Shown one piece after another: positions 17,663-27,946 of a stretch of 54,377 nucleotides of DNA. The notes beneath the pieces were generated by a model, which had not been told where the DNA came from, did no database searches, and worked only from the letters and a program-made list of their open reading frames with translations. The translations under genes and the position numbers were made by a program. Positions within the stretch are counted from its first letter, which is position 1, and each line of letters starts with the position of its first letter. The stretch lies in NCBI GenBank assembly GCA_018268105.1, contig JAFDXG010000192.1, positions 1 to 54,377 of the forward strand, in the 5' to 3' direction. This DNA comes from Bacteroidota bacterium. GTDB lineage: Bacteria; Bacteroidota; Bacteroidia; Chitinophagales; Chitinophagaceae.

Positions 17663-19753
17663 TTAAAATTCAAACACAAAAGCGCCGTCTTCCGCTACGA
17701 AATGGCGCCGCAAATGTAAACTATCGCAATCATTTTTCCATTCACGTGTTTTCCACCTGTTATTTGAAGCATCAAAAACGTATTGGGAACAGTTGAACTG
17801 AGCGTGCAACCCGGCTATACTGAAAGGCGCATTTTTTGAAAGTATTATTATATCAGGTTTAGGGGCATTGTCAAAATCGGGAATAGTGGCAGTGTCATTT
17901 AATAACAAAAATTTTTTCCCTGAAAAATATATGAATGGTGATATTTTTTTCAGTGCAGGCAAGCTATCTGACGGGTTAATTCTATAGATCAGCCGGGAGG
18001 GGTTAATATAAAAGTTGCTGATAAATGCATCTCTTCGACAGGAATCATCTCCTATGAAAGTAAAATTGCCGGAGCTTGCAAAATCAATAGCGCTGTGTCC
18101 AGGCACATTGTAGACGATAATTCTGTTACTCCTCGTGGTAAATATCCTAATACTTCGTACAGTTATTATTAATAGCATCACCAGCAGGGCGTATTTAAAA
18201 TATTGTTTCTTTTTTTGCAGGAGCCAGACTGCTATAAAGATAATGACGACATACAGCAATAATGTTTGTACAACCGAGAGCAATATATTGTTACTTACCG
18301 CAAATGGCAATGCATTGATCCAAAGGATGATTGTGTTCATCGCTTTAAGCATAATAGAAATTACATATCCAATGGCAATGGCAAGCGGCTCAATAAATGC
18401 AGTTGCACATAATAACAACTCGCTATAGAGTATTAGTCCCGATAATGGAACGATCAGCAGGTTGGACAACAGGAAGAGATTAGGGAGCTGATGAAAATGA
18501 TATATGCTCAGCGGAATGGTTAATACCTGGGCCGCAAGGGTAACGGCAATAAGTTTCCAAATATAATGAGCTATTTTATTTTTCAAGTAAAACAGGTTGG
18601 TAATGGGCCGGAGGAAAATTACAATACTCAATACTGCCGCGTAAGAAAGCTGGAAACCAACATCCCACAAATAGAAAGGATTGTAACACAGGAGAAAAAA
18701 TGCAGAAGCGCTCAGGGTATGATAAACGGATACCTGACGGTTGACGTATTGCCCCACGATGATAAAGGAAAACATTACTGTACTTCTCAGGACAGACGCT
18801 CCGCCACCTGATATAAAAGCGAATGTCCATAGAATGATTAGTATTATACATCCTCTGAGAAGGTTAGCTTTCTGGCGTTTTTGAAGTGGTTTTAGCAATA
18901 CCAGTAATAGTCCGTATATCATTGCCAGATGCATACCTGATATTGCAATTATGTGCACTACACCTGTGTTGGAATAAGCTTGTACTAAGTCTCTGTCAAG
19001 ATGTTCGCGGTATCCCATCAGCAGTGCTTCTGCTATTGCAGTTTCTTCCCTCCCGTGTAGATACTTTCCAAGTATATGCAGAAATGCAGCCCTTGAATGA
19101 TGTAACCATTGCGAAAATGAGGATCCATAATGTCCTGGTGCAATGGCAAAATCTTTAGTAATGAGAAATACCTGGTGCGTTACAGACTGAAAAAGGCAAT
19201 AGCGCTTATAATCAAAGGCACCCGGGTTGCCAGTATTGGTTATGGGCTGTAATGGTTTGTTGAAAATAATGACTGAACCCAGGTTTAACCTGTTGGGCAG
19301 TATGCTGTCTTTTTGAAAGTAGATGATAATGTGGCCTGCAGTTTTTACAAAACTGTCTTCGGCTGACAGGGCATATACCTTTGCCAAAGCTTTATATGAT
19401 CTGTTTTTTTCAATAAGGGGTTCTTCCAGTACGGCTATTACAGAGGTTTTATGATTATAATAGTGCCCGAACCATTCTTTCCGGTGTTGTATATTTTTTC
19501 CCTGAGTAATCCATGCTCCGAGGATTATAGAAGCAAGGGTAAGCCATACTCCCCATATCCATTTATAGCGAAACAACAAGTACCCTTTCAGCAGATAGGA
19601 AACAGCAATAAAGACTGCCGTAGCAAATATCGCATTATAGATCAATGAAAGTGAGAAAGGATAATACCACTGTAAAAGAATTCCACCCGATAAAGGCAGC
19701 AGTACACGAAGAAATGGCGCCTGTTTCCATACAGGGATGGCAGGTAGCAACAT
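17663..19753 (-). CDS. ComEC/Rec2-family DNA uptake channel with degenerate C-terminal domain
   Basis: ComEC transports single-stranded DNA across the inner membrane during natural transformation. The 696-residue product has N-terminal membrane segments and a DUF4131-like soluble region. The Competence domain starts near residue 230 with the characteristic AIAEALLMGYREHLDRDL and HIIAISGMHLAMIYGLL. A block of membrane helices runs to about residue 530. The last 150 residues resemble the position of the beta-lactamase-like nuclease domain, but I find no H-x-H-x-D-H metal motif, so any nuclease activity is probably lost. Such short ComEC forms are familiar in Bacteroidota. It is transcribed leftward into purH. 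Confidence 0.85.
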   Translation of the reverse strand: MLLPAIPVWKQAPFLRVLLPLSGGILLQWYYPFSLSLIYNAIFATAVFIAVSYLLKGYLLFRYKWIWGVWLTLASIILGAWITQGKNIQHRKEWFGHYYNHKTSVIAVLEEPLIEKNRSYKALAKVYALSAEDSFVKTAGHIIIYFQKDSILPNRLNLGSVIIFNKPLQPITNTGNPGAFDYKRYCLFQSVTHQVFLITKDFAIAPGHYGSSFSQWLHHSRAAFLHILGKYLHGREETAIAEALLMGYREHLDRDLVQAYSNTGVVHIIAISGMHLAMIYGLLLVLLKPLQKRQKANLLRGCIILIILWTFAFISGGGASVLRSTVMFSFIIVGQYVNRQVSVYHTLSASAFFLLCYNPFYLWDVGFQLSYAAVLSIVIFLRPITNLFYLKNKIAHYIWKLIAVTLAAQVLTIPLSIYHFHQLPNLFLLSNLLIVPLSGLILYSELLLCATAFIEPLAIAIGYVISIMLKAMNTIILWINALPFAVSNNILLSVVQTLLLYVVIIFIAVWLLQKKKQYFKYALLVMLLIITVRSIRIFTTRSNRIIVYNVPGHSAIDFASSGNFTFIGDDSCRRDAFISNFYINPSRLIYRINPSDSLPALKKISPFIYFSGKKFLLLNDTATIPDFDNAPKPDIIILSKNAPFSIAGLHAQFNCSQYVFDASNNRWKTREWKNDCDSLHLRRHFVAEDGAFVFEF

Positions 19754-19835
19754 GAGGCGGGTGTTATGAATATGAAAATAACATTTAGGGTTAACACTGC
19801 ATAATTAATTTTAAGAATATTGGGTGAATTGATAT

Positions 19836-19871
19836 AAAAAAAAGAGGCTGTCCTTTTAAGGCAGCCTCTTT
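19836..19871 (-). terminator. Intrinsic terminator of the ROK-susC-susD unit
   Basis: Read on the minus strand, a 10-base stem AAAGAGGCTG / CAGCCTCTTT (19862-19871 and 19841-19850 in plus coordinates) with an 11-base loop is followed by eight T residues (complement of 19836-19843). It lies about 116 bases beyond the susD stop and before comEC, ending the leftward glycan-uptake transcript. Confidence 0.85.
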
Positions 19872-19986
19872 AGTTTTCCCCGCAAGCATTATATCTTCAT
19901 ATATATTCTGAATACGGGATTATTTTCAGGGTAGTTTTTTATAGGTTATCTGAGGAAGGAAAGGACACCTCGGTTTACTTATATTT

Positions 19987-21651
19987 CTAATGCCCTTTTC
20001 CAAAATCAGGAGCGTTTTTATCATACCAAATTCTTTGTGTGCTGAGCGTTGTCACGTCCTGCGCATTGGGCGTGAAACCCTGATCGCTCAATGCTGCATT
20101 CCAGTTAGCTCTGTTAACTTCTCCGGGATCATTAGTCCACCAGCGGCGGGGAATAATTTCATTAAATTCTTCGCGGGCATAATAGGTCGAAGAATACTTT
20201 GGATACCCCGTACGACGAACGAGTACAAAAGCCTCACTTGCGTTTCTGTAAAAATTGAGATATTCCTGGATATAGATCCGCTCCAGGTCATTTATACCAT
20301 TAAACTTAACTTCATCACCATCCAGATAGCTTTGAATTGCAGCTGAGCCATTTCCTGTAAAGCCCGTTGCAGATTGTGCAGTCACGGCAATGCTATTCAT
20401 GGTACTGATAGATGAGGCTACTCCTTTTTTATACCAGTCCTCAGCAGTTCCCTTTGTATTAATACCATTGCCATACCCTTTTTGTATAAACTCGGCAACC
20501 AGAAGACATGATTCGGCATTAGTAACAATTACATCAGTATAGCCACCCGTTTGCCCATTCATTTTGGGAGCAAAGAATTTTCTGTTGATAGGAGAAATCA
20601 GAAAATAGTTGGTGCCCCCTATGGGTAATGCATTACTTATATATGCTGCTACTGTAGGATTGGTTGTCCAGTCGGCCGGCGCCCCCTGAAATTGAATTAG
20701 CGGGTCATTTAAGTCCATAAATGCAGGCGGGGTAACACCATTATCTGTAAATACCTTTTTGCTTAATCCGTTGTTCTCAAAATATATGGGCAACCGTGGA
20801 TCATTAGCTTTCTTGAGAAAAGTAATAATTGATGTACTGCCGTAGCGAACACTGCGATAATTGACATCGTTTCCGAAAGCCGAAAAATTGGGATTAGTAT
20901 AAGATAATTGAGCATCATCATTATCAATCGGACCGGTAGCATCTTGTATTACCTGTTTGAAAATAGATTTTGTTTTTTCAGCATTTTGATTTTCAAGTCT
21001 TGCAGCAATTCTTAACTTGAGTGTATTGGCAAGCTTTACCCATTTTGTTGCATCACCTTTATAAAAAATATCAGATGAGCCAATATCTGCCTGGTTGGGC
21101 AAACTTGTATTTGATAAAATACCAATCGAATTATCTAACTCTGAAAGCCAGGTATTAAACAATGTTTCCTGATTATCATATACCGGGCTGTAATTGCTTT
21201 CGTATCGCCCCTGTTCAGCCTGGGTATATGGGATTGATCCATTCATATCCGTTACTTTAATACCGTGAAGCACTTGTATGATATAAGCAATCGCTCCTAT
21301 TTTTTGATATTTATCTTTGTCATCCATTTTAGCAATTTGTCTTCTGATTTCGAACAAGTTTGGTAAAATCTGACTGTAATAAACGCCATACCTTGTATTT
21401 ACATTCGCAGTGATTTCATAGGGACTTGCAGTTACATGTTGAGTATAACGAAATAGCTGTTCCATACCTTCCCATATCCACTCACCTCCATTGTAAGTGG
21501 CTAATTTTTCCTCGGAATAAGAAAGCAGGTATTTAATATCAGGATTGGTAACAATTGTTGAGTTTGTATTAATATCACCGAAATTCTTGGTGCAGGAAAC
21601 ACTTGTTAATATTAAGGCGCCCGCAATTATATGTCTTGATTTGAGTTGCAT
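19987..21651 (-). CDS. SusD/RagB-family outer-membrane lipoprotein
   Basis: SusD-like proteins are the surface lids of SusCD transporters and capture glycans or peptides at the outer membrane. This 554-residue protein has a lipoprotein signal ending at Cys20 (LTSVSC) and then the short-form SusD (SusD-like_2) layout. That includes the early EGMEQLFRYTQHVTASPY, helix-repeat segments around KLANTLKLRIAARLEN near residue 220, and the C-terminal EEFNEIIPRRWWTNDPGE. It starts 26 bases after susC, confirming the pair. A strong terminator follows. The ligand is not evident; the nearby fucosidase suggests a fucose-bearing glycan. Confidence 0.93.
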   Translation of the reverse strand: MQLKSRHIIAGALILTSVSCTKNFGDINTNSTIVTNPDIKYLLSYSEEKLATYNGGEWIWEGMEQLFRYTQHVTASPYEITANVNTRYGVYYSQILPNLFEIRRQIAKMDDKDKYQKIGAIAYIIQVLHGIKVTDMNGSIPYTQAEQGRYESNYSPVYDNQETLFNTWLSELDNSIGILSNTSLPNQADIGSSDIFYKGDATKWVKLANTLKLRIAARLENQNAEKTKSIFKQVIQDATGPIDNDDAQLSYTNPNFSAFGNDVNYRSVRYGSTSIITFLKKANDPRLPIYFENNGLSKKVFTDNGVTPPAFMDLNDPLIQFQGAPADWTTNPTVAAYISNALPIGGTNYFLISPINRKFFAPKMNGQTGGYTDVIVTNAESCLLVAEFIQKGYGNGINTKGTAEDWYKKGVASSISTMNSIAVTAQSATGFTGNGSAAIQSYLDGDEVKFNGINDLERIYIQEYLNFYRNASEAFVLVRRTGYPKYSSTYYAREEFNEIIPRRWWTNDPGEVNRANWNAALSDQGFTPNAQDVTTLSTQRIWYDKNAPDFGKGH

Positions 21652-21677
21652 TTGAATTGAATTAAGTTTGACGAAAA

Positions 21678-24600
21678 TTAAAATGCTGCCCTTATTGTGA
21701 AAATAAAGGACCTCATCATTGGCAAAAATCCTTCCTCACCGGAGTACGCTGTATTATTTGAGTTGTTTGACTCAGGATTAAAGTTATAAGGCAAAGAGTT
21801 GTACAGGTACAGGAGATTGCGCCCAACGGCAGAAACTGACAACCCTCTCAATTTAAGCTTCTCGTATATTTTGGGCGATATGGTATAAGATAATGCTACC
21901 TGACGCAAAGAGACCCATGAATTTTTTAATATCCAGAAGTCTGCTACTCCAGTAGAAGAGGATCCATAGCGATAATAGAACTGAGGTAAATGAGACGGTT
22001 CTACCAGTCCTTTATCATAAGCCTCCTGGTAAGACATACCACCCACATCGGCAGTTCCGCCACCAGGTTTATCAACTACTTGTCCGGGAGCAAAGACACC
22101 CTGTGGAATGATTCCATCATCATAAGTTCCACCATCATTTGCATACTTTGAAGTCCATTGAATTCCGCCATGTTCTGCATCACGACCGTGTAATGAATTA
22201 GGGAAGACGCCTGTATGTGTACCGTACCTATAACTTAATAACACAAAATCCCCGCCTATTTTTGCATCAAGCAAGACATTAAGACTGAAATTTTTATAAG
22301 TAAAAGTATTATCCCATCCACCTCTGAATTTTGCATTAATATCACCTACATCCTGCCACTTATTACTGCGCGCTGGAAATGCTGTCCTGGAATCTCCTCT
22401 CCAGGCAAGAATTGGTAAACCGTTCTTGGGATCATCAATTGGTTTCCCATTTGCATCTACTGCCTGATAAGCGGTAGAGTGAATTTGTGTCCTTAACGTT
22501 CCATAAGATTTACCAACGACTGCCCATGTGCTTATTTCTCCAATATTGGCTCCCAAATTATATTCAGTTCTGCCGGGATACAAATCAATAATTTTATTTC
22601 TGTTGACAGCATAATTCACAGCTGTATTCCAGTTAAAATTTTTGCTCCTTACAGGTGTGGCATCTATCCCAATTTCTATACCTCTGTTTTGAATATTTCC
22701 GGCATTAATGAAAATTGTATTTACACCTGATTCAACCGGTGCCGTTATATCTAATAATTGATTTTTTGTATTATCCTGGTAAACACTAACATCAAAGCCT
22801 AAGCGATTATTGAAAAACCGCATTTCCAATCCCAATTCTTTAGAAATTTTTCTTTGAGGTTTAAGATTAGGTTGAAGTACAGAACTGCTGCTATAGGTAG
22901 AAATGGGAATAGATTGACCATTTGCAGTACTATAGCCGCTAAAGGCAAACCCAGGGTTTATTCTATAGGGATCAGTGTCTCCTCCCAATGCAGCTATATT
23001 ACTTCTGAGTTTTCCATAACTAATCCATCCAGGCAATTTGTCTTTAAGGGTTTCTGTAAATATCCATGATAAACTGGCTGCCGGATAGTTATAAAAATTA
23101 TTGCCTGTTCCGTTGGAGTAGGTAAGCGCACTGCTCCAGTCGCCTCTCCATGTAGCCTGCAGGAAAAGCATATTTTTGAAAGCAATGTCAGCGCTTGCAT
23201 ATAATGAATTAAACGCCTTACGGTTACTGATTCCGGCTGAAGTAGTCGGTTGCAATACAGAATTAGCGATGAAATAATTGCCTGGGTAGCTTAAACCTCC
23301 ATTTGTTGAGCTATTTTCAAATGTAGTTTTATAGTGTTGCGCCTCACCACCGATATATCCACTAACTATCAGGTCTGGGTTGATATCTTTATTCATCATC
23401 AACATCCATTTTTGCATATTACTCTCCTTGGTTTGAAAGCCAAGTGAGTAGGATCCTCCTGTAAAGTTTATACCTTGTCCCAGTTCTTTTGTTTCATCAC
23501 GGGTATATATATTATTAATATTACCCTCCAGTATCAATCGTGCCCAGTCGGTCAATTTTAAAGTGAAAGCCACCCGACTCCTTAACAATTGTTCCTTTTG
23601 TATATAGTTATTCTCAAAAAGGGAAAACCAAAATCTGGTCTCCGGGGCAAAATTAGTTTCTCCTGGTGTGGCAGGGTTAGGAACTCCTCCAAATTGACTG
23701 GTATAATGTTCCTTTTGCATCCAGTATTTGGTGTCGTAATTACGCGGCATCATCCAGCTATACAGCTTACCAAAATTATAGGAGGCAAAAGCATCCAGCC
23801 CTCCAAGGCGGGGTGGATTGTAGCCTGTGAAATCTGAGTATGCTGCACTTACGTCCACATCCAGGAAGCTGGTAAATTTGTGAGTTATCCTTAGATCAAA
23901 AGCATTTTTTGTGAACCGGTTATTACTAACCACTCCTTCGGCCTGATTACGGTTATACGACAAACGAAAAGTAGATTTTTCTGTTCCTCCGTCTATGGCA
24001 ACATTCGTATTATTACCTACTCCTGTTTGAAACACATCAAGAAAGTTATTAGGCTGGGGCAAATATTTAGTCATTGTGCCATCATAGTTGATCACATCTT
24101 GTCCCAACATTCTGGGGCCCCAATTTTCTAATTCTCTGCCTATTCCTCTGTCAATATATGGCTTACCGGAAATGGGATCTGTAGGGAAAACTTTGGTTGT
24201 CCATCTTTCCGTTGGTTTATAATTCGGGTCTCTGTTGTCTGTAAAAAAATCACCTACAGTACCCCCTCCAAATTCATTTTGAAAATTAGGGCCTGAATAT
24301 GGATCAGTAATACTTAATGAATGGCTGACAGATATACCAATTCCTTTTTGCTGCTTTCCCTTTTTTGTGGTGATCAGTATCACTCCGTTAACAGCACGCG
24401 TTCCATACAAAGCAGCGGCAGCGGATCCTTTCAATACTGAAACGCTTTCGAAATCTTCCATATTCAGGTTCTTCAGGTCGTTGCCAAAATCACGGCCGTT
24501 ACCATTAAACAGGTCATTATCCATTATCACACCATCTATCACAAAAATGGGCTGATTATTTGTACCAAGCGTAGAGTTTCCGCGAATCACAATTTTAGAG

Positions 24601-25094
24601 TTTGCCATCAATCCACCGGCTCCTCCCATATCAATTTGCACACCTGCAACTCTGCCCTGTAAGGCATTTATTGGATTTACTTCATTGGTTTTTGCAAGGG
24701 CATCACCTTTTACTTCTGTAACTGAAAAACCCAGTGATCTTTTTTGCTTAGTTACACCTAAAGCTGTAACTACAACCGCCTCATTTACCTTAATGCTGGA
24801 TTTCATCACTACTGCTAACTTTGTTTGATCTGTTAAATGAACTTCCTCCGTCTCAAAGCCTACGGAACTAAATACTAAAACATTTTGAGTGGATAATAAT
24901 GAAATGCTGAAGTACCCATTTGCATCTGTTGCTCCCAGGTTGCTGCCTCCTTTAACAGCAATTGTTACTCCCGCAAGCCCGGATCCACTTTCGTCGGTTA
25001 CTTTGCCGGTAATGGTTTTCCTTTGCTGTGCAAAGCCCTGAGTGAAAGACAGTACTGCTAATATCAACAGTACCTGAACGCATTTTTTTTTCAT
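21678..25094 (-). CDS. SusC/RagA-family TonB-linked outer-membrane transporter
   Basis: This 1138-residue protein is a TonB-dependent transporter of the SusC class. A signal peptide (about residues 1-22, ending GFAQ) precedes a CarboxypepD-regulatory-like barrel domain (TGKVTDESGSGLAGVTIAVK) and the TonB-box/plug region. That region includes the SusC signature INALQGRVAGVQI and IVIRGNSTLG, then SVLKGSAAAALYGTRAVNGVI near residue 220. The 22-strand beta-barrel follows and ends in an aromatic residue (FTIRAAF), as required for BAM recognition. It is placed between the ROK regulator and susD on one leftward transcript. Substrate specificity cannot be read, but the divergent GH29 fucosidase suggests a fucosylated substrate. 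Confidence 0.95.
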   Translation of the reverse strand: MKKKCVQVLLILAVLSFTQGFAQQRKTITGKVTDESGSGLAGVTIAVKGGSNLGATDANGYFSISLLSTQNVLVFSSVGFETEEVHLTDQTKLAVVMKSSIKVNEAVVVTALGVTKQKRSLGFSVTEVKGDALAKTNEVNPINALQGRVAGVQIDMGGAGGLMANSKIVIRGNSTLGTNNQPIFVIDGVIMDNDLFNGNGRDFGNDLKNLNMEDFESVSVLKGSAAAALYGTRAVNGVILITTKKGKQQKGIGISVSHSLSITDPYSGPNFQNEFGGGTVGDFFTDNRDPNYKPTERWTTKVFPTDPISGKPYIDRGIGRELENWGPRMLGQDVINYDGTMTKYLPQPNNFLDVFQTGVGNNTNVAIDGGTEKSTFRLSYNRNQAEGVVSNNRFTKNAFDLRITHKFTSFLDVDVSAAYSDFTGYNPPRLGGLDAFASYNFGKLYSWMMPRNYDTKYWMQKEHYTSQFGGVPNPATPGETNFAPETRFWFSLFENNYIQKEQLLRSRVAFTLKLTDWARLILEGNINNIYTRDETKELGQGINFTGGSYSLGFQTKESNMQKWMLMMNKDINPDLIVSGYIGGEAQHYKTTFENSSTNGGLSYPGNYFIANSVLQPTTSAGISNRKAFNSLYASADIAFKNMLFLQATWRGDWSSALTYSNGTGNNFYNYPAASLSWIFTETLKDKLPGWISYGKLRSNIAALGGDTDPYRINPGFAFSGYSTANGQSIPISTYSSSSVLQPNLKPQRKISKELGLEMRFFNNRLGFDVSVYQDNTKNQLLDITAPVESGVNTIFINAGNIQNRGIEIGIDATPVRSKNFNWNTAVNYAVNRNKIIDLYPGRTEYNLGANIGEISTWAVVGKSYGTLRTQIHSTAYQAVDANGKPIDDPKNGLPILAWRGDSRTAFPARSNKWQDVGDINAKFRGGWDNTFTYKNFSLNVLLDAKIGGDFVLLSYRYGTHTGVFPNSLHGRDAEHGGIQWTSKYANDGGTYDDGIIPQGVFAPGQVVDKPGGGTADVGGMSYQEAYDKGLVEPSHLPQFYYRYGSSSTGVADFWILKNSWVSLRQVALSYTISPKIYEKLKLRGLSVSAVGRNLLYLYNSLPYNFNPESNNSNNTAYSGEEGFLPMMRSFIFTIRAAF

Positions 25095-25160
25095 ACAGAA
25101 TTTTTGGTTGTTAATATAATTTTGAAATAGATATACTGCTGATATTTTGATATCAGTTCC

Positions 25161-26372
25161 TCAAGCTGCTTCAGAAACTTTCTTCTTCGCAGAAATGTTT
25201 TTCTCTGATTTTTCCATCACCAGTGCTGCACTGCCTATCAGCCCGGCATCGGGCCCGATTTCGGAAATAATAATTTCTGTATTGACGGCCAGGCTGGGGA
25301 TGCAATGCTCATTCAGCGCCTGCTGAATTGGCGCTTGTAATATCTTTCCCACCACAGAACCTCTCCCGCTTAATACCACTTTACCCGGGTTTAGCAGGTG
25401 TATGAGGATTGCTATACCACGACCAATATTATATCCTGCTTCCGACAGCAATTCCACTGCAAAACGATCGCCTCTTCCGGCTGCCTGAAATATAGCATTG
25501 GCTGCATTTTCCGGAGTGCCTGTTATTAGTGTTTCTTTATTTAGTATTGAAGTTTTGCCGGCAGACAATGCACTCACCGCTTTTTCAATGACGGCATACA
25601 GAGAAGCTTCTGTTTCAAGACAACCGCTTTTACCGCAACTACACAGTTTGCCATTCTGAAATAGCGGAATATGGCTAAACTCCCCCGCAAAACCATCATC
25701 CCCTCTAAACAATTCATTATTTAATATCAGCCCCAGTCCTATGCCCCAGCCAATATTAATTACCATTATGTTTTTGCTGTTTGATGCAGCTCCAAACTTT
25801 AATTCTGATAGCGCTATCATCCCGGAATCGTTATCTACAAATACAGGTATACCAGTTTTAGAAGAAATATATTCACTTATGCTGCCCGAGCCGGTTAAGA
25901 ATGAATAGTTTATCCCTTCATTTGCATTGATAAATCCAGGCATGCCAATTCCAATACCCAGGATTTTGTTTTTATCTATACCTGAGTTGGAAATTACCTG
26001 GTTAATTTTTTGAGTCAGCTTTTGAAGGGCATCGGGCTCTTTTGAAAGATTCAGTTCAAGTAATAGTGGATTACCAACACATTTACTATTCATATCCATT
26101 ACTGCCAGTCTGGTTATATATTGATCCATGGCCACAGCAACGGTGTACATAAAATCGGAGCGTAAAGAATACATTTGAGGACGCCGGCCTCCGCTTGATG
26201 GGGCATGCCCGGTTTCTACAACATAACCTTCTTTAACAAGTTCATTTAATATCCTGGTAGTTAGCGAGAGGCTTTTTTCAATCTTATTGCTTATCTCTGC
26301 ACAGGACAGCAGTTTTGAAAAATAAAGATTGCTGATAATTTTCTTTTTATATAAGTTGTTTTTAGCAGCCAT
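25161..26372 (-). CDS. ROK-family transcriptional regulator
   Basis: ROK regulators combine a winged helix-turn-helix with a sugar-kinase-like sensor domain. In this 403-residue protein the helix-turn-helix lies at about residues 10-60 (IISNLYFSKLLSCAEISNKIE, then LTTRILNELVKEGYVVETG). The sensor half has the GIGIGMPGFIN and VDNDSGMIALSE segments, a GEFSHIP motif and the zinc-binding CSCGKSGCLE near residue 245. The frame opens at 26417, but the ATG at 26372 (MAAKNNLYKKK) gives the usual ROK start. The gene is first in a leftward unit with susC and susD and divergent from a fucosidase, so it probably controls both in response to a sugar; operator sites were not identified. Confidence 0.9.
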   Translation of the reverse strand: MAAKNNLYKKKIISNLYFSKLLSCAEISNKIEKSLSLTTRILNELVKEGYVVETGHAPSSGGRRPQMYSLRSDFMYTVAVAMDQYITRLAVMDMNSKCVGNPLLLELNLSKEPDALQKLTQKINQVISNSGIDKNKILGIGIGMPGFINANEGINYSFLTGSGSISEYISSKTGIPVFVDNDSGMIALSELKFGAASNSKNIMVINIGWGIGLGLILNNELFRGDDGFAGEFSHIPLFQNGKLCSCGKSGCLETEASLYAVIEKAVSALSAGKTSILNKETLITGTPENAANAIFQAAGRGDRFAVELLSEAGYNIGRGIAILIHLLNPGKVVLSGRGSVVGKILQAPIQQALNEHCIPSLAVNTEIIISEIGPDAGLIGSAALVMEKSEKNISAKKKVSEAA

Positions 26373-26560
26373 TTCAGAAAAGCAGGGTTTTTCGTTATTT
26401 TTACAATAAAATAACAAAACTTTTATAAATAAAACAAAAAGAAATTTAAAAAATACTAAAATAGTAGAATTAATATTTAATTAAATTATAAGATCGCTTA
26501 AGATATTTGTTATTTTATAACATATCTTTTATCAACATTGCAAACTCAAAATGAAATAAT

Positions 26561-27889
26561 ATGCGTCAATTCTTATTGTTCCTGATGTTCCCTTTTCTGT
26601 ATATCTCAAAGGGACATGCCCAGGTGGTTAATGAAAACGATAATAAAATGCAGTGGTTTAAAGATGCTAAGCTGGGCATCTTCATACACTGGGGTATTTA
26701 TTCGGTAGACGGTGTTGATGAAAGCTGGTCATTTTATAATAAAAAAATGTCTTATACCGATTATATGAGACAGCTCAATGGTTTTACAGCTAAAAACTAT
26801 AACCCGGATGCCTGGGCACAACTCATTAAGGAATCCGGAGCACGCTATGCAGTAATAACTACCAAACATCACGATGGTATCGCACTTTGGGATACAAAGG
26901 CAAATAATATGAGCGTTGCCAAACTTACACCTGCCCACAGAGATGTGTTGACTCCATTTTTTACTGCCATCAGGAAAGTTGGATTAAAAACAGGGGCTTA
27001 TTTTTCCATCCTCGACTGGAGCCACCAGGATTACCCCGGGTTTTTGAAGGACAGTAGCCGCTACCAGATAAAAAATGACACTATGCGCTGGAAGCGTTAC
27101 CAGGATTTTTATCAAAAACAAATACAGGAACTGAGTGAAAAATTTAATCCTGATTTATTTTGGTTTGATGGGGATTGGGAACATAGCGCTGCGGAATGGC
27201 AGGCAAAGAAAGTGAGAGCAATGATATTGAAACACAATCCCGATGCCATTATTAATGGCAGGCTTACCGGATATGGCGATTATGAAACACCCGAGCAAAA
27301 TTTTCCCATTACTAGGCCGTCATTACATCCCTGGGAATTGTGTATGACTTCAAATAACAATTGGGGCTACCACCCCGATGACAGTGCTTACAAAACTCCT
27401 TATCAGTTGATTACCATTTTTGCAGATGTGATTAGCAATGGCGGTAATTTATTGTTTGATATTGGCCCAAGAGAAGATGGATGGATCCCTACAGAACAGG
27501 TACACCTGCTGAAAGAACTGGGAAAATGGACAAACAAATATTCTAATGCTATTTTTAATACTGTAGCAGGACTGCCTCCAGGGCATTATTATGGAGCAAG
27601 TACTTTGTCTAAAGATTCTTCTACCCTTTATTTATTTGTGCCCAACGGCGATTTGGGTAAAATAGTCATCAAGGGATTATATAATAAAATTAACAGTATC
27701 AAAGTGCTGGGAGCTGATCAGTCTTTAGGATATAAAATTGTAGGTAAAATTTCCTGGAGCCCGGTTCCGGGACTTGTATATATTGATGATATACCGGCAA
27801 CTGTTATGGATGAATATATGACGGTGCTTGAAGTAAAACTTGACGGTCCGGTGAAGCTATATACAGGCAAAGGCGGGCTGACAAATTAA
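26561..27889 (+). CDS. Secreted alpha-L-fucosidase (GH29)
   Basis: GH29 enzymes remove terminal alpha-L-fucose with retention of configuration. The 442-residue protein has a cleavable signal peptide (MRQFLLFLMFPFLYISKGHAQ), so it acts in the periplasm or outside the cell. Family landmarks are GIFIHWGIYSV at residues 39-49, TKHHDGIALWDT near 101-112 with the paired His, and LFWFDGDWEH near 199-208, where Asp203 is the expected nucleophile. The usual C-terminal beta-sandwich follows the barrel and may be shortened. It is divergent from ROK-susC-susD with 188 bases between the starts, and probably trims the glycan brought in by that system. The acid/base residue is not assigned because it varies across GH29. 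Confidence 0.9.
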   Translation: MRQFLLFLMFPFLYISKGHAQVVNENDNKMQWFKDAKLGIFIHWGIYSVDGVDESWSFYNKKMSYTDYMRQLNGFTAKNYNPDAWAQLIKESGARYAVITTKHHDGIALWDTKANNMSVAKLTPAHRDVLTPFFTAIRKVGLKTGAYFSILDWSHQDYPGFLKDSSRYQIKNDTMRWKRYQDFYQKQIQELSEKFNPDLFWFDGDWEHSAAEWQAKKVRAMILKHNPDAIINGRLTGYGDYETPEQNFPITRPSLHPWELCMTSNNNWGYHPDDSAYKTPYQLITIFADVISNGGNLLFDIGPREDGWIPTEQVHLLKELGKWTNKYSNAIFNTVAGLPPGHYYGASTLSKDSSTLYLFVPNGDLGKIVIKGLYNKINSIKVLGADQSLGYKIVGKISWSPVPGLVYIDDIPATVMDEYMTVLEVKLDGPVKLYTGKGGLTN

Positions 27890-27946
27890 GATAAACTGAA
27901 AAAGGTTTTGTACGGTTTGCGGTCTAACGGCAGATATATTCATTAT

